A stretch of DNA of 64,000 bases from Homalodisca vitripennis (GCF_021130785.1 NC_060212.1:147647501-147711500), one strand, 5' to 3'; counted from the stretch's first letter, positions 36,601 through 49,514 are shown. The notes: generated by a model not told the origin, from the letters alone. Numbers and translations: made by a program.

Positions 36601-36860
36601 TAATGGTTGAAATGTCAATGAAGAATTCTAAGTGGGTATTGCATATGAATAAATCACCCTTTCTATAAGACTTTACTTTTCTAAAAGAAAAGCCTTAAAC
36701 TTCTTTCAACAGCATAAAACGAAGCTACAACTCTCTCAGTGCTGCCTATTCACAAAGACTCGTAATGTACTTCTGAATAGAGAAAATATTTAAATGATGC
36801 TCAGAAATAAAGCTTCACTTGTACAGCACTTATCATGGGATTTGAAAACAGAGCCAATTA
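33601..36860. other. AT-rich spacer
   Basis: Contains only the island at 35325-35410. Overlapping frames on opposite strands at 34604-34873 (minus) and 34622-34846 (plus) are unrecognised. At most one could be real and neither has supporting motifs. Confidence 0.45.
35325..35410. repeat. conserved-core island, copy C
   Basis: GGGTTAATCAGCAGACAGTC is at 35351-35370 and CTACGTGA at 35392-35399. The spacing between core and CTACGTGA is 21 bp, as in copy B. Upstream homology is weaker than between A and B. Confidence 0.65.
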
Positions 36861-36879
36861 TTGGTTCTATTACATATTT

Positions 36880-37345
36880 ATTTATCTATTACCAAACTAT
36901 CTGTAATGTGTTCAACGGAAATTTTGATTTCTTGCTGGTCAATATCTTCCAATTTAACATATACTAGGTGCACAAACACCGATGTGTACTTATATCTGGG
37001 CAACTCAGTGGATGTCCAGGAGCAAACTTCCGTAATGTTGAGATATTCTGCAATGGTAGATGAACACCAATGGGGGGATAACCGTTGGAATTGATTTTAA
37101 TCTCATTGATATATTAAAGACAGTTGATAACATGAGCTTAAGGACGTGCCAACACAACGCGCTTTTTTTGGAGTAGCTAGTTCTCTCCTTTCTTAAAGGC
37201 GACATGCCTGAGTTTAGTGCCTAAAAGTCTTCCTCGTGAATCTCGACATGAGTCGGTCCTTACCCCTAATCTTACCTATCCAGAACATCCTATCACTCTC
37301 GTAGTAACGCATAGGTAATTTTAGGACTAAGTGTAATAAGAGGTT
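36880..37345 (-). repeat. dispersed repeat family A, copy 2
   Basis: The minus strand of 37195-37345 shows AGTGATAGGATGTTCTGGAT, AGGTAAGATTAGGGG and CGAGATTCACGAGGAAGA, matching the other copies. Further along, ATATCTCAACATT (minus) aligns with ATATCTCGACATT in copy 3, so homology extends to at least 450 bp. A 60-codon minus frame ends at a TAA near 36890 (LPRYKYTSVFVHLVYVKLED inside). It follows CTACCATTGCAG, which resembles a splice acceptor. This could be decayed element coding sequence. Confidence 0.55.
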
Positions 37346-39904
37346 TCTCAGTTTCCTGATCTAAGAGAAAAACACCTGGCTAATAAATGTGTATCGGGTT
37401 GAATATGCATTAAGGTGTAGAGCGATTTTAAAGAGGGTTTGTTTACACTTAACGGTAAAATATGCAAATTTGAGACTCACTATGAGGATTACCCTCAGGC
37501 TTATTATGCATAACATAGAATGCAAATCTATAACCATAATATAAATGTACCTTTTAAAAAATCTTTTTTAATTGGTATCTGTTGAAAATAGCGAGAAATG
37601 GCTGACGCACGCTGTAAGACGTGAAATATCTGGAAGATTAGAGATAGCGCAAGTTGAAATTTAGGTAATTTTCATTAGAACCGGCTGATCTTCCTCTCAA
37701 CTTGTTGACTTACTCACAAAGAGTCTTTAAATATGGAGAGTTAAACTCATTGGTAGTTAATAAAGAATCTCTTATTCAAGTACATACCGAGAATTTTCTA
37801 ATTTTAATATGAAATAAATATCTAATTTTAGATATTTATTTATAATTTAGAAACATTCATACATTTTATGTTGGATATTAAAAATATGTTATTTAAGTAT
37901 AAGTTTTTATTTGTGGTTAAAAAGAAACTATATACATAGAAATTAGAAGTAGAAATAATTTAATTTGGCTGATATTATTATTTATTAATACTTGTTAGGA
38001 TGTTTCGTTGCCTTCCTGGAATTAGTAATATATTTTTTACCAAATGAAAATCCCATGGAATTGATATTGATAGCTTATTCTTAGCAGGTTAGTTCGTTAT
38101 TGCAACCATTTTCGTTTCCAAATTGGTACTAGGAAAAGTGAACTTTTATTATATTTTTGTGCAATAATTGTTTTACCTAAATATCTTCGTTATGGCAGCC
38201 CTCTGAATTACCACTTATGGGTTATTCAATTCACAATTATTATATTTCATTAGAGTTTATACAGTTTCTATTTCATACAACTGTTGTTTCATTTATTATG
38301 TTTCTGTTGGTTGAACATAATCTAGTACATATGACTAAAATAAGAAATAATTAGGTCTTGTAAACAACTGAGCTTCCCTTTAACGCATATAATACCTAAA
38401 CTTAAAATGAAAAAAATAATATCTTACATATTTTAATGGAACATGCACAGGAGAGGCTGACGGCATCACCATACGTTTTAGTTTTTGGATTTAAAATATT
38501 GTTGGAGTTTTTCATAGTTTTGTTTATTGTTTGGACACTTTAAATATTAAATGAATTTGTTTAGGTTTTTTGATATATTTAGATTTCAATCTATTTTTTG
38601 TGTGTGATACGTAGTTAATTGGTAAAAGCTTCAACAAATTGTTTTATCCCCTTCAACTTACTTTTAAAAGTGATAAGATGTTGAATGTTACATTTATTAA
38701 AATTAACCAAAATTCACTATGGAAACATGATTACTGTAAAATTGATGAAATCATCGTGAAATAGGGTAAATTTAGCTAGCTTCGTGTTAAATTCACTAAA
38801 CATGCCTGATTAACCAGAAGATTGGCACGTTTAGCTACATCTCACTTGTACAGTTGGGGATGTATTATTGACACTTACAGTTCAACATCTGATAACTGCA
38901 ATTTATTCTCTAAAAGTGATAATAAAGTTTTAAAGATATGAAATTTGTAAGTAACGTATAAGTACGGCCTGAACAGGAACACATAAATATGAATATATTT
39001 AATTCTCTTTGAGGGGGTTTCAAACAAAAGAATTACTCACAATGATTTATGTTGCAAAAATAATCCCAGTAAATTTATAAATTTCACAAGTTTCTAAAAT
39101 TGATAAATGTTTCTTATGGAAATAAAAAACTTTAAATTGATGGAATAGTCCTGAAATAGTAGAATTATACTTGCTCAGCGACTAAGCTCACTGAAGGAGA
39201 TTGGATGATCACAGAATCTTGGCTTGTATGACTTCGGTACCTAAATAATTTTAGTCAAGGTGAGACAAATTACTGATAATACCCTTTGCGGTCTAATCTC
39301 GGGGTGCTACATTTGTCTTGCCTTCAGTCTAGTGACGTAGATAAACTGAGGCTGAGTTATGTAATGCCGTGGTCCACCTTTACTTCTCATTTCCGGCCCG
39401 TTGATTTAATTTTTGACTAAGCCTTAAATTTTATATTTAATACCAAGTTTATTTTATATTTGTTTTGTTTTCAATCCTATTCTCTTAGCGTTGTTTGTAT
39501 TTTTCAATAACGGATCTTATATTAACATTTATAGTAATATTAAATCATATTATATTAACTACAAATAGAGAGCTTTTAAATTTTACCGAAATAATAAAGT
39601 ATTAAACGTTACAAAAGAAAGTTATTTTTAACAATGAAATATATCGAGCTATCAAAATATGAAACTTGATCATGGTTGGATTGGATGAATAGGCTAGGCA
39701 AAATAATAACTCTTTTATGAACCAAACAGGACCTTTATAAATTAATAAATCTCATCTTTGTAACATTGAGCTGTTTTAATTTAGTTCAATATATTACAAT
39801 ATTACAATATACTACTATTATTGTGTTCACAGTCTTATACTTAACTTGTCAATAAATTACACTTTGATAGATTTACCCCGTATAATGCACATCCTTGTCT
39901 GTTA
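37346..39904. other. AT-rich spacer, nothing recognised
   Basis: No frame or repeat is supported. A patch at 39340-39400 contains TTTCCGGCCC but lacks the rest of island D/E. Confidence 0.45.
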
Positions 39905-40015
39905 TAACCTGTAGAGGAGGGAGGGTAACAAGACTGTTACATAAATTACCCAGACGCTGACAGTGTCTAATATTACCGCCATTGGCGGATGTTATTACAC
40001 CGCGCTGCCACTCTC
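39905..40015. repeat. TAATATTACCGCC island, copy 1
   Basis: TACATAAATTACC and TCTAATATTACCGCCATTGG match 52145-52245 in order and spacing. CCGCCATTGGCGG is a local palindrome in this copy that is not preserved in copy 2. No reading frame is conserved. Confidence 0.55.
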
Positions 40016-40639
40016 CCGCTCAAGTTGAAGTTTGTAAGTGGAAGCAGCCAACTTGAGATTATTTCATTAAGTAAGGCTACAACGGTTTGTATAGAGCAGC
40101 CAATAATATATGACTGATATATTTGTCCTTAAACATATATTAATTTTCAGCCTGAAAAATAGCATATATTTGTTAATTTTCACCACTAACACTAATAGTA
40201 TAGTGCTTCACCAAATTACATCACTCAGTAAGATCAGTACAGAATATGAATGAATGGCTGATTGTATTCGTTTAATTCGTAAACCCGTCTGGACAGGTGC
40301 ATAAATACTGAACTCGATTTCAGCCAAACGTGGAAATCTCAGACATATGAGGCCAATCATTCATGTTATCACAACTCCCAACAGGTGTTAGTAGACTAGA
40401 TTCCAAAAATTGTAAAATATAAAGTAAATAATTAATATTGAACATTACAAAGTATGTATTGCAAAGTAGCCTATTGATCCCTATGAAGTAAAATAATCTT
40501 TGTTAAAGTATTTTTTTTGCGTACTAGTTTAAAATGAATTTTCCATACACTGAGAGGCTTGTGTTCTCCTAATATTGTCGAACTCCCGCAGGCTCAATGC
40601 CTGTTAAGTTACGCCACTAGGGCTTTCTTCGTCGGGGGA

Positions 40640-41400
40640 TCAGAGGATTAGGGTTATCGAGGTCGACATTTTTCGTCTAAAGTACAGACTGGACATAGTA
40701 ATTCACACAGATCCAGAAGTCCTCTCCCTCGAGCATAGTTCTAACGATGTCCTCGGGAGTGACCGCGAAGCCGATCTCAGCCGGTACCGGAGCCAGTTAC
40801 CAGGACTGTTACCTTTCCATGGTCAAGGATCCAGATTGCTTTACCAGAAGTATCCGAGAACCACTCCGGGGGGCAACGGTTCTGATATTGCTCACTGAGA
40901 AGCAGATCGTTTGCTGTTTTTCTCTTCAGCGTGTTCCATTTAAGTACTATTATTATTTATTCTGAAACCTGAGCTTCTGGAGCCCTTGTTTATGGGTCCT
41001 CGCAGTGGCTAGACCCAGCGAAATGTTTCACCAATTCTCCCTTCAAGCCGGCTTCCAAACATTGGATGCAGTACTCAGTGGCGGTGCATGTACTTCCCTT
41101 GTGGTCATGGCCCCCGCACTTGTAGCAGATACTGCCCCTGTCGGGACTTCTGCTGCTTTTGGCTACACGACCAAAACTCAGGTATTTAAAAACACCTGGA
41201 TGCCATGAGCTATTCTTGTACGGGACACCTGATCCACCCAATCTTGATGTGGGTCTCGGCTAGAAGTTTTATTGCATCTCTGGCACCCAGAGTAAGAACT
41301 GCCCATCTATGAGGCTTCGACTTCTGGTGGATTTCACCAAGGCACATCGGAAAAGGATTCACCGTTCGACTGCCTGATCATTTTCTTGAAATAAATATAT
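40640..41400 (-). mobile_element. R1/Jockey-like LINE fragment spanning the ORF1/ORF2 junction
   Basis: On the minus strand the order is an ORF1 segment (HRWAVLTLGARDAIKLLAE, about 41260-41320), a frameshift near 41220, a zinc-knuckle region (41000-41140), then an ORF2 endonuclease start. The ORF2 part reads KTANDLLLSEQYQNR, EWFSDTSGKAIWI (about 40790-40910). The ANDLL...SEQY.N..W..DTSGKAAIW pattern matches the R1-clade apurinic endonuclease N-terminus, but several residues between ANDLL and SEQY are deleted. The reverse transcriptase is absent. This is a dead, internally deleted copy. Confidence 0.75.
40990..41241 (-). pseudogene. LINE ORF1 zinc-knuckle fragment
   Basis: An 83-residue open frame contains CYKCGGHDHKGSTC, a perfect CX2CX4HX4C knuckle, at about residues 39-52. 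A second cysteine/histidine group (CIQCLEAGLKG...HFAGSSHC) lies downstream. Two or three such knuckles near the C-terminus are characteristic of ORF1 (nucleic-acid-binding gag-like) proteins of R1 and Jockey LINEs. The fragment is joined upstream by a frameshift to more ORF1 sequence and downstream by a stop to the ORF2 start. It is not a host gene. Confidence 0.75.
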
Positions 41401-44319
41401 TATTATTAACAGTATTATGAAGCACCAGACGTGTCTTTGTCTCTTACGAGAACTTAAATCGTATGATGCATCAAATTAAATATCTCTGTAAGAGAAAGCA
41501 ATGAGGCAAAATATTCCTCTGACAGTTCAAGCTCTACAAAAACGAAGTCTACAAACTTGAAATTGTTGAAAGTTAAGTTTGTACCGTAAATTAGTTAATT
41601 AAATTTCATACAATGTAAATTTCGCAACCTAATCAGCCAGTATAATATAATATTATTTTACATCCAATGTTCCGGAACTAAATTATTGGGCGGAGTAACT
41701 ACCTAATTGGCACGCGTATGAATTTTTTCTTCTAACCCTTTGTGGCAGCCCAACTACGTACCCGATCAGACCTCGCGCGCTTTGTCCGTAAATAAAATTT
41801 ATCTTTTCGTATTACTAAATTAGCCCTTTGATGCCAAACGTATAAAATGAATGTAACGTATAGTTAAGATGTGAATAGTAAAGTAACTTACCCTTAAAGA
41901 TCTTTTATTTGCTTGATGGAGATAGATAAAGGTTGTGGCGTCGTCCTTATGACGACGAGCACGTTGTTATAAATAGTAATTTGTATCATTAAATGGCTAA
42001 TACCGTCGCGAATTTGTTTTAGGCGAGTTTACGTAGCTGATGTATCTCACGTGTTGTTTGAATAGATGGCTACCACTTCCCAACTTCTACTCCTCTTCTA
42101 GAAATAACCGTTCTTAGACTACAGCTTCAATGTCTCGTGCCAAGACGCCGACACCCGGGTTGTGAGTCTACCTATTGCGAAGGGAAGTGAAATATATTGT
42201 TTTGTAAAGTAAAACGTCGTACGCATAATTCAATAGAACATTGGATATTTTAGGCCCACCTAGAAGATATACTTTTTAGTTATTATATTCTAATTGGCAG
42301 CAACGTGGCATTACATAACTTTTCCTTTACCATCCAAAAGTGGTGCTTTTAAGTTTTCGTAATTAAACTTAACTTATAAGTTAACTTTGTATTTCTAGTA
42401 TTTATTACTACGACCTTTAGAAGTCACCACCCCCATGTGTTATCGTCATACGGTATAAGTTTATAAAAACAATAATCCGAATACTTGTATTATTTAGTTA
42501 TAATAAACTCTCAACAATCACTTAATATAATTAACATAGCCAATGTGGATTGTCTACCATTCAGTTTGTTTGGCTGTCCGTCTCTGAATAGCTCTTTGTT
42601 CTAGAGACTTGATACTTTGTACATACGTTCCTCAAGGTTTATCTAGCCAATAACTGTTTCGATACTTTTTTCGTGTGCTTCGTTAACCCGAATAGAATTG
42701 TACGGGTAATCTGGTAATTTGTATAGGTGTATGTTGCAAAGACTAAAATATATATTTCTCTACTTCATTTAGAATACTGTGGAAACGGTAACATTTTATG
42801 ATTCCATTATATCTGATATGCTGAAATAAGGCATTTTAACATATCTTAAGTGTACATGTAGCAAAGTGATATTATTTTGCTCACATCTAAAGTAGACAAT
42901 ACTATACTCTAGTAACTTACTTATTATTAATAGTGTTGTAATGATTTGTTCTGTATCTATTTATGGTCATGTTCAAATTATTGCTTCAATTATTGCTTAT
43001 TTTTGGTGGAATCACAAATTATCATTCTCGTTTTAAATATTTTACCTCTTTACGAGTGTATACAACAATTTAAATGATTATTAATTTATTAATACTCTAC
43101 TAATAATAAATATAATTTTAGCTAGTTCTGAGATATTTAACTATCTAGGTAAATTCCTGTTAACTAATGGAGGAGTACAATATGACTGTGATTGCTCAAA
43201 TTATTTAAACGACTCTCCTGTGCCACATACATACCCTGGGCGGGAATGTTCCATATTGTATGCTTGTTACTATCATACACACAATGCACTCTGGCTTTTT
43301 GTGTTTAGTTCGATATTACAGCAATATTATGCTTCAAACCTGTCAGCCAAGCGCAATATTTATTGCGTATAAAAGATAAGCTTGATAGAGCAATTGTAAT
43401 TGTAAGTAATGTAACAGTAACATACAACGAAGATATGTTTAAAATTAAATTTTCAGGATATTTATCTTTTTTACCTTTGATCTTCCTTTAGAAGATTGTG
43501 CTTATCTCGCGTTCCTACTTAAGTCCTCGTTACAGTACATCCTATGGAGGATGACTTTTAATATTTGCCATCTATCATAAATATAAAATGTGTTTTTTTT
43601 AGTATAGCATTAAAAATCCAGATAATATTTTGAAAGAATTGAAAAATTACAATCATATATATATAAAGCGTTACTTGAAAACATGTAAAATTCTGCATCT
43701 TTAACTCTAATTCACGTTGAACTTAAGCAAACAGCGTTTTGAAGCTCACAATTCTTACTATCATATTTCATTGCCAGAAAAATCATCTCTCTATTTCTAT
43801 TTATTATAACATGGTTTAGTATTAATATAAATGTTAATGTATAATTGAAAAATATAAATAAAGCTGAGGTTGAAAATTAAAAAAAAAAAACAAAAGAAAT
43901 TCCGACCTTTAGTCTTACTATGGTGAGGCATTTGTACTCTAAAACTGGTTGAACCAATATACATATCCGCTTATAAATGTGACTGGAGGAGGTGTAGCTA
44001 TCACCTAAGTGCCTAATGCTTAGTGCCAATAACCAAATCTCTCCATTGTCTTTCACAGAATATATAACACAAGGTATAATATCCAAAAAGTTTAAAAAAT
44101 TAATTATGAAGATTAAGTGTTAAAATATGTATCAGCGTGAACGATCGTTATCGTTATAATTTTAATTGATGATAACATTAAAGTTACAAAGTTACGTCAA
44201 AGTTAAGTACTTTATTTGACCTAGAAGGGAGGATTCACTTCTGGCTGGTTTTTACCACCCAGTTTATTCAACAGTCAATACAGCAAAATCAAATGCCTAA
44301 GTGTCACTTATATATGGGT
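41401..44319. other. AT-rich spacer
   Basis: No gene is supported. A GC-richer section at 42050-42180 and a stretch at 42550-42680 (GTTCTAGAGACTTGATACTT) look like repeat fragments but no second copy was found here. 43877-44086 is an unrecognised minus frame preceded by an A-rich run at 43880-43890. Confidence 0.4.
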
Positions 44320-44670
44320 AACTTTATGACGTCTAGCAAAAGGGACATCGAGATAGCTGCAAATGTCGAGATATTGGATGAATTGACAAGTCTAGTCTAC
44401 TGCTCAGGATGACTGCTAAAGTAGGAAAAGTTATATTAGTGTTAATGGCTGTTGGTAGCCTGGGCTTGAGGGAGTGCTTTGACTGGAGAGGCTGTAACAG
44501 AACTAGCCTCCACTTTTTCCAAGATGACATAACTAAGATACAAAGTGCCCTCTATCCTTCCTCATGATTTCGACAGGAGCCTGTCACTACCCGTAACCTT
44601 ACTCGAACTGAATATCCTGTCGCTCCAAAGGTCCGTATAAGACTAAGCGCATTGATAGGTTTTTTCAGCA
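44320..44670 (-). repeat. dispersed repeat family A, copy 3
   Basis: The minus strand reads GCGCTTAGTCTTATACGGAC, GCGACAGGATATTCAG, GAGTAAGGTTACGGGTAGTG, then GAAATCATGAGGAAGGAT. The order matches 17750-17900. It continues into a GGAAAAAGTGGAGGC segment corresponding to GGAAGAAGGGAGGC in copy 1. Short minus frames at 44333-44530 and 44552-44773 are parts of this repeat. Confidence 0.6.
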
Positions 44671-45524
44671 TTTTTTTTTCAGTGACAAAACCATTTTGAT
44701 ATCGATTTATCTGTTTATAATAGAAAAGCAGTAGCTTGTGCAATACATTTACCAAGTAAATTCTTGCTTCCAATCAAGATTGAAGTAGCTTTATAAAAAT
44801 AATTCCACTGACAAGGAACAAAGGAATGTATTATACATATCTAAGTGGTACTAATTTTAGAAACAACCTAGGCCTATTATTCAGATGTGGTGGTAAATAG
44901 TTTCGATGAATAAATTATTTAATCTTTAAGAGTTGTGATAGGTTTTGATAATAAAGCCTATTCTCGGTTCTTTAACACATTTTATTTATATATTTCCTAG
45001 CTATGCGTACCGGGTTTAATGTAAATTGAAATAAAGAGTGTAATCAAACAGGGATTTTTATACGATTAGCGGCTCGGTATGTAAATTTGAGACTTACCTC
45101 AAGAATTATATTAAAGTTCATATTGCATAATATATCATGAACATCTATGACCATAATATTTCAATCCTAAAATCTTGTATAACTCTTTTCATACATACGT
45201 ATTGAAACTTGAGGGAACTGACTAGCACACTTATTAAATCTTTGGAGGATCAAAGATTGCGTAGGTTGAAACTTTTCATTTAAACCGACTTTACCCCTTC
45301 CTCTACTTTGTAAATTCCACATGAAGAAATAATGCATTTCAACATGGTGATATTCTTTTCTTTAAAGATATCGCTGTAAAATTGCTCATTACAAGTTACA
45401 ATGACATTTTGTACTGGCCTTACTCTACATATCAACATTATTAGTGCTTTTATTTGAAAGTAGTACTAACCACTGCTCCATACGTAATTTTAAAAATTGT
45501 AACGCATTATTGCTATCCTAAGTA

Positions 45525-45528
<4 letters not shown>

Positions 45529-45571
<43 letters not shown>

Positions 45572-45579
45572 TATATATA
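45529..45579. repeat. (TA)n microsatellite
   Basis: A TA run of about 50 bp with one phase slip, directly abutting the tRNA-like repeat copy. Confidence 0.95.
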
Positions 45580-45870
45580 ATTTCAATAAACATTGAATCA
45601 CAAAAAGTACTTGCTCCGCCGGGAGTCGAACCCGGATCTCTCACTTGCCGGATGAATGTGCTACCATTACACCACAGAGCGCTTACTTTTTCCGATTCAA
45701 TAATTTTTTTGTATTTAGCCGTATCTGTCACATATGGGTTTAAATAAGCAAACTAACATATGATCGGAAGACCAAATACCTGCCAAACGACTTTTATTTA
45801 CATTAAATTGTATAAATGGCAATAGCCTTATTTAATTTCAATAAACATTAAATCACAAAAAGTACTTTGT
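45580..45870 (-). mobile_element. tRNA-like repeat, single full unit plus start of a second
   Basis: One complete unit of the 15-kb repeat, with homology beginning again (TTTCAATAAACATTAAATCA, CAAAAAGTACTT) and ending at about 45870 just before the tRNA-like part. The unit differs from the 15-kb units by scattered substitutions, so it is an independent, older copy. The reiteration of the 5' portion suggests units are generated or lost as tandem repeats. Confidence 0.8.
45612..45681 (-). tRNA. tRNA-like sequence, 45-kb copy
   Basis: The acceptor is CGCTCTG/CGGAGCA (six pairs, 1-72 unpaired), the D stem GTGT/GCAC, the anticodon loop CCGGCAA, and the T arm CCGGG-TTCGACT-CCCGG. The T stem and D stem are intact. 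C33 and the 1-72 mismatch are shared with the 15-kb copies and so are ancestral to the family. The anticodon stem is weakened (TTCAT/GTGAG). Confidence 0.5.
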
Positions 45871-46657
45871 GATATTATATCATACATATAATATAAATAT
45901 GTATAATATAAAGGAGTCCTATACTATTTTTAAACAGAAGCAAGCATACCATAAACACATTTTTTGACATTTAATTCTTAAAAGACTTATAAACGTTAAG
46001 CACAATTGTTACTGGCTCTTAAGTCAAGTATTTAGAGTCTAGGGGCATTTATGGTACTAATGTATCATTTGTCAAACACCATATTTGAAATTACCTTGTC
46101 GCCTAAATCAATAAATTATACTCATAAAGATGTAAGTTTCAGGAACTTACTTCAGTCAGTACGCATATACTTCTGGCGCTTTTAATCTATTTCCGATAAA
46201 AGAGTGAGAATGGAAAATCCTTACTATGTTCAAAAAAATCGATTACAATAAGGGATCGCTGATAGAAGTCTAAGTGTTCGGGCTTAAGCCTTGGAAAAAT
46301 GCTTCCTATAAGCATTACCTAGTTTGCATTACTCTGTTTGACTAAAGCACACTGTACTGCTGGCTAAAACTTTTATTATTCATTATAATTTGTAAGTAAT
46401 ATTAGGAGTGAATCAGAAAAGATACATCTATTAAGTCAACAGTTCATTTTATCAACAGTTAACCAAAAGAAATGACAAAGCTTGACTACGCATAGAGCGT
46501 TTAAAATTCGTTTGAAACACTTTTTAGTGTGAAACGGGTACTTTAATGTAAATGAATGCATATTTATATTATAACTAGTTTATAATAGCTATACCCCTAG
46601 TTTATATTATAACTGTATATTACTAATAATATATTGTCATATAGAATAAATAAATAA

Positions 46658-46698
<41 letters not shown>

Positions 46699-49514
46699 TT
46701 AAGGATGTTTTTTATGTTTTCATTCTTTTATTTGTTAATATTTTATTTTATACATGCTTTTGATAATGTTACTGAAAAGTAACGAAATATTAAGCATTTC
46801 GAGTTGAAGAAACGTGTTTTGTTTTCTTTTATACATTACTAACTATAGTTTATAGTTATAACTAGGAGACACCATAGTCAAAACTTATTCAACATTATAG
46901 ACTTATTCCCGATTATAGTTTGGAAAAATTGGCGATGAATGGAGCTGACCGAGTGTCAAAATGTGTATGTAAATGAGAGTTCGATGTGATATGTGTGTTC
47001 AAATTATTGGTATTTGCTATATATTGTTAAATCCGCAATAAATATTTGATTGTTGACTACATTCACAGTTACAAGTTTAAGCTTTAAAAGTTTTACCTTT
47101 ACATATATGTTTCACTTTCACCAGGATAAAGACTCTAAATCTGAGGTCCCAAGAAAATCCAATATCCTGCTTGAAGTAGAAGAATGTTTTCCGAGAACAA
47201 ACCGCAGGTGTTGATCCCGGCCAGATTTAATTTGATAAAGTGTGGAGAAATGTGCGATGTGCTCCAACCTCGACACTTGGATTATCCCTCTCTTTTGTCA
47301 CTGTACATATAAACAAGGCCACTTTCACTAAATTAAAATATACGGACTTTTCACAAGACTCGTTTATACACTTTATTTTTACAACTAGATAATAGTGTTA
47401 TTCAGTGGTATTCTGGTTAATCCATTGATAAACCAACAGTCCAAATATAGTTAACGGATAAATATTTACGTAGTTAGAAATATGATCTTTATGAGACCAT
47501 GACATAAAAGCTTCATCTATATTACAAAGGGTGGTACTTGCTGAAGCAGACAGACCTACTTTTTAACCTAGGAGTTTATGATGTCGAAATGATGTTCGCT
47601 CGAGTACGTTGAACTTCTTCGTCATCGAAGTTTTTGAATTAATTCAGACGGACGTGAAATTTCGCTTTTGTTATACCTTAAAAAGGAATAATAAATTAAG
47701 CAAAGTCCTTAATTTGGTATAGAACGATTACTTGATAATTGCAAAACAGAGTTTAATATAAAAGTTGAAAATGAAAAGAGGTAGATATTTTAGTTTTGAC
47801 AACCAAACGTTGAACTCATGATAAAAAAATTTGCTTATAAGATCTCAATTTGGCATATTAAGATCACTACGATCTAATAATGGAAACTCTTTTAAGATCA
47901 TTTTTGTAATATTCATCATAAATAATAAAGACGCAGATATGAAATATACGTAATATGTTTATAGTAAATACATTTTTACAAAGAAATCAGGAATTCATTG
48001 AGTATTTAAAGTTTTATAAAAAAAGTACATTAATCTGGTAGCCTGAGGGACAGTCTCACAAAACCAAAGATACAAGTTATAACGTTAAAATGGGTCTGAT
48101 AATGGGGCAGTAAGGGCATGCAGTAAGTCAAGTTGATACATGATCCCTGGGGGCGATCCGATAATAGGATTTGTCGCTGAGTAAAACTCCTTTCCAAACT
48201 AAGAGGAAATTCACAATACTTCTTTTATTTTTGGTTAGGTTTGGATTAATAAATAATATACTGTTGTTTAAATCATTGACATTGCAATATTGCTATTCTG
48301 ATTACGAAATGGTTCTTATATAATGTTTATCTAATGTGTTTATCATAAACCTTTTTATTAAATTTTGCTGGTAACTGATGAAAACGGGAGCAAATAGGAC
48401 ATGTTTGTGTTATGCCTATGTCGTTTAGTTATTTATTTACAAAAAATATAATCATTATAATACAAGGAGTTACAAACAATTGAAATTCACAAAACAATGT
48501 GTCGATAATTATATATAACATACAGTAGGTGTCAAGAAGCCATATGCTCTTAATAAGAACATAACTTTTTTATAGATATTGATAATAGAGATATGTCTTT
48601 AAGAAACGAATAGATCGTCAGCAGCTCTAGTTTTGGTTGAGGTCGAAATGGGAGGCTATGAAAAGGGTTAAACATATAAAACTTCATTTTAAGGTCTGTA
48701 CATGGTTAGCTAACTTGATTTAAAATTTAATTTATTTATTGTTCAGCTAGTTTAAATTGTGTAATGGTAAGATTAAATATTATCAGAGAAAAAAGTTAGT
48801 TATAAGATTTTACCCCTTTTCATACCCTCACATTTCTCAACATACCCTCACAAACTTCAACAACACTCACATTTAATTTGTTTCTTAGGTGATATTTATC
48901 CTCAAATTTCAATAGAACAAGGTTAAGAGCTCATATGCAATAAAAGTTAGCTCTTGGGTTATATAATGCGTTAATTGAATGCAGTGGGATTAAAAAGCAA
49001 TGGACATGTTTTGTTCTCCAAATATGAATTTTATAATTTTATTTAGTTAACATAGCTCAAAATATATTTCACAAATGCAGACTGTCATCAAATAAAACAT
49101 ATGGTTTTATTTCTGAGCTTGAAAAAATCATTGTCATTAAGAACTTACAAAAGAAATATAATCCAAGTGTTCTGTAAAATACTCCAATGAACGGGTTAAA
49201 ATATAATGCAGTCGACATATGTAGATATTCAATTTCAAATTTATCAGATTGTTATTTATTAAAACGAGTGAAATGTGATTCATGCTTAGCCAAAGAATTT
49301 ACAAGGCACATTGAAATCAAGTTTGATGGTTGGGATTTCATGCGTACCAACATCAGTCAATAGTCAGCGAAGATGCTCAGTGAGAATTAGAAACAAATAG
49401 GAAACGATTACAATAACTTTTATATAAAATACAATACACGTTGTAAAATAAAAACGCGTTATGCATACAAACATGATCATATTCACCAAACAATATACCT
49501 CTACAATGTAGCTT
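45871..49514. other. AT-rich spacer
   Basis: Holds a (TA)n run at 46662-46695. A GC-richer patch at 47120-47290 has no recognisable frame. The CTTCGTCATCGA/TTCAGACGGACG patch is at about 47626-47665. No gene is supported. Confidence 0.45.
46662..46695. repeat. (TA)n microsatellite
   Basis: A TA run preceded by (AAAT)n, AATAAATAAATAAATA. Confidence 0.95.

Noticed and set aside
42550..42680. Possible fourth copy of family C (GTCCGTCTCTG, GAGACTTGATACTT)
   Set aside because: Order of motifs is only partly shared and the similarity is too weak to support without a computed alignment.
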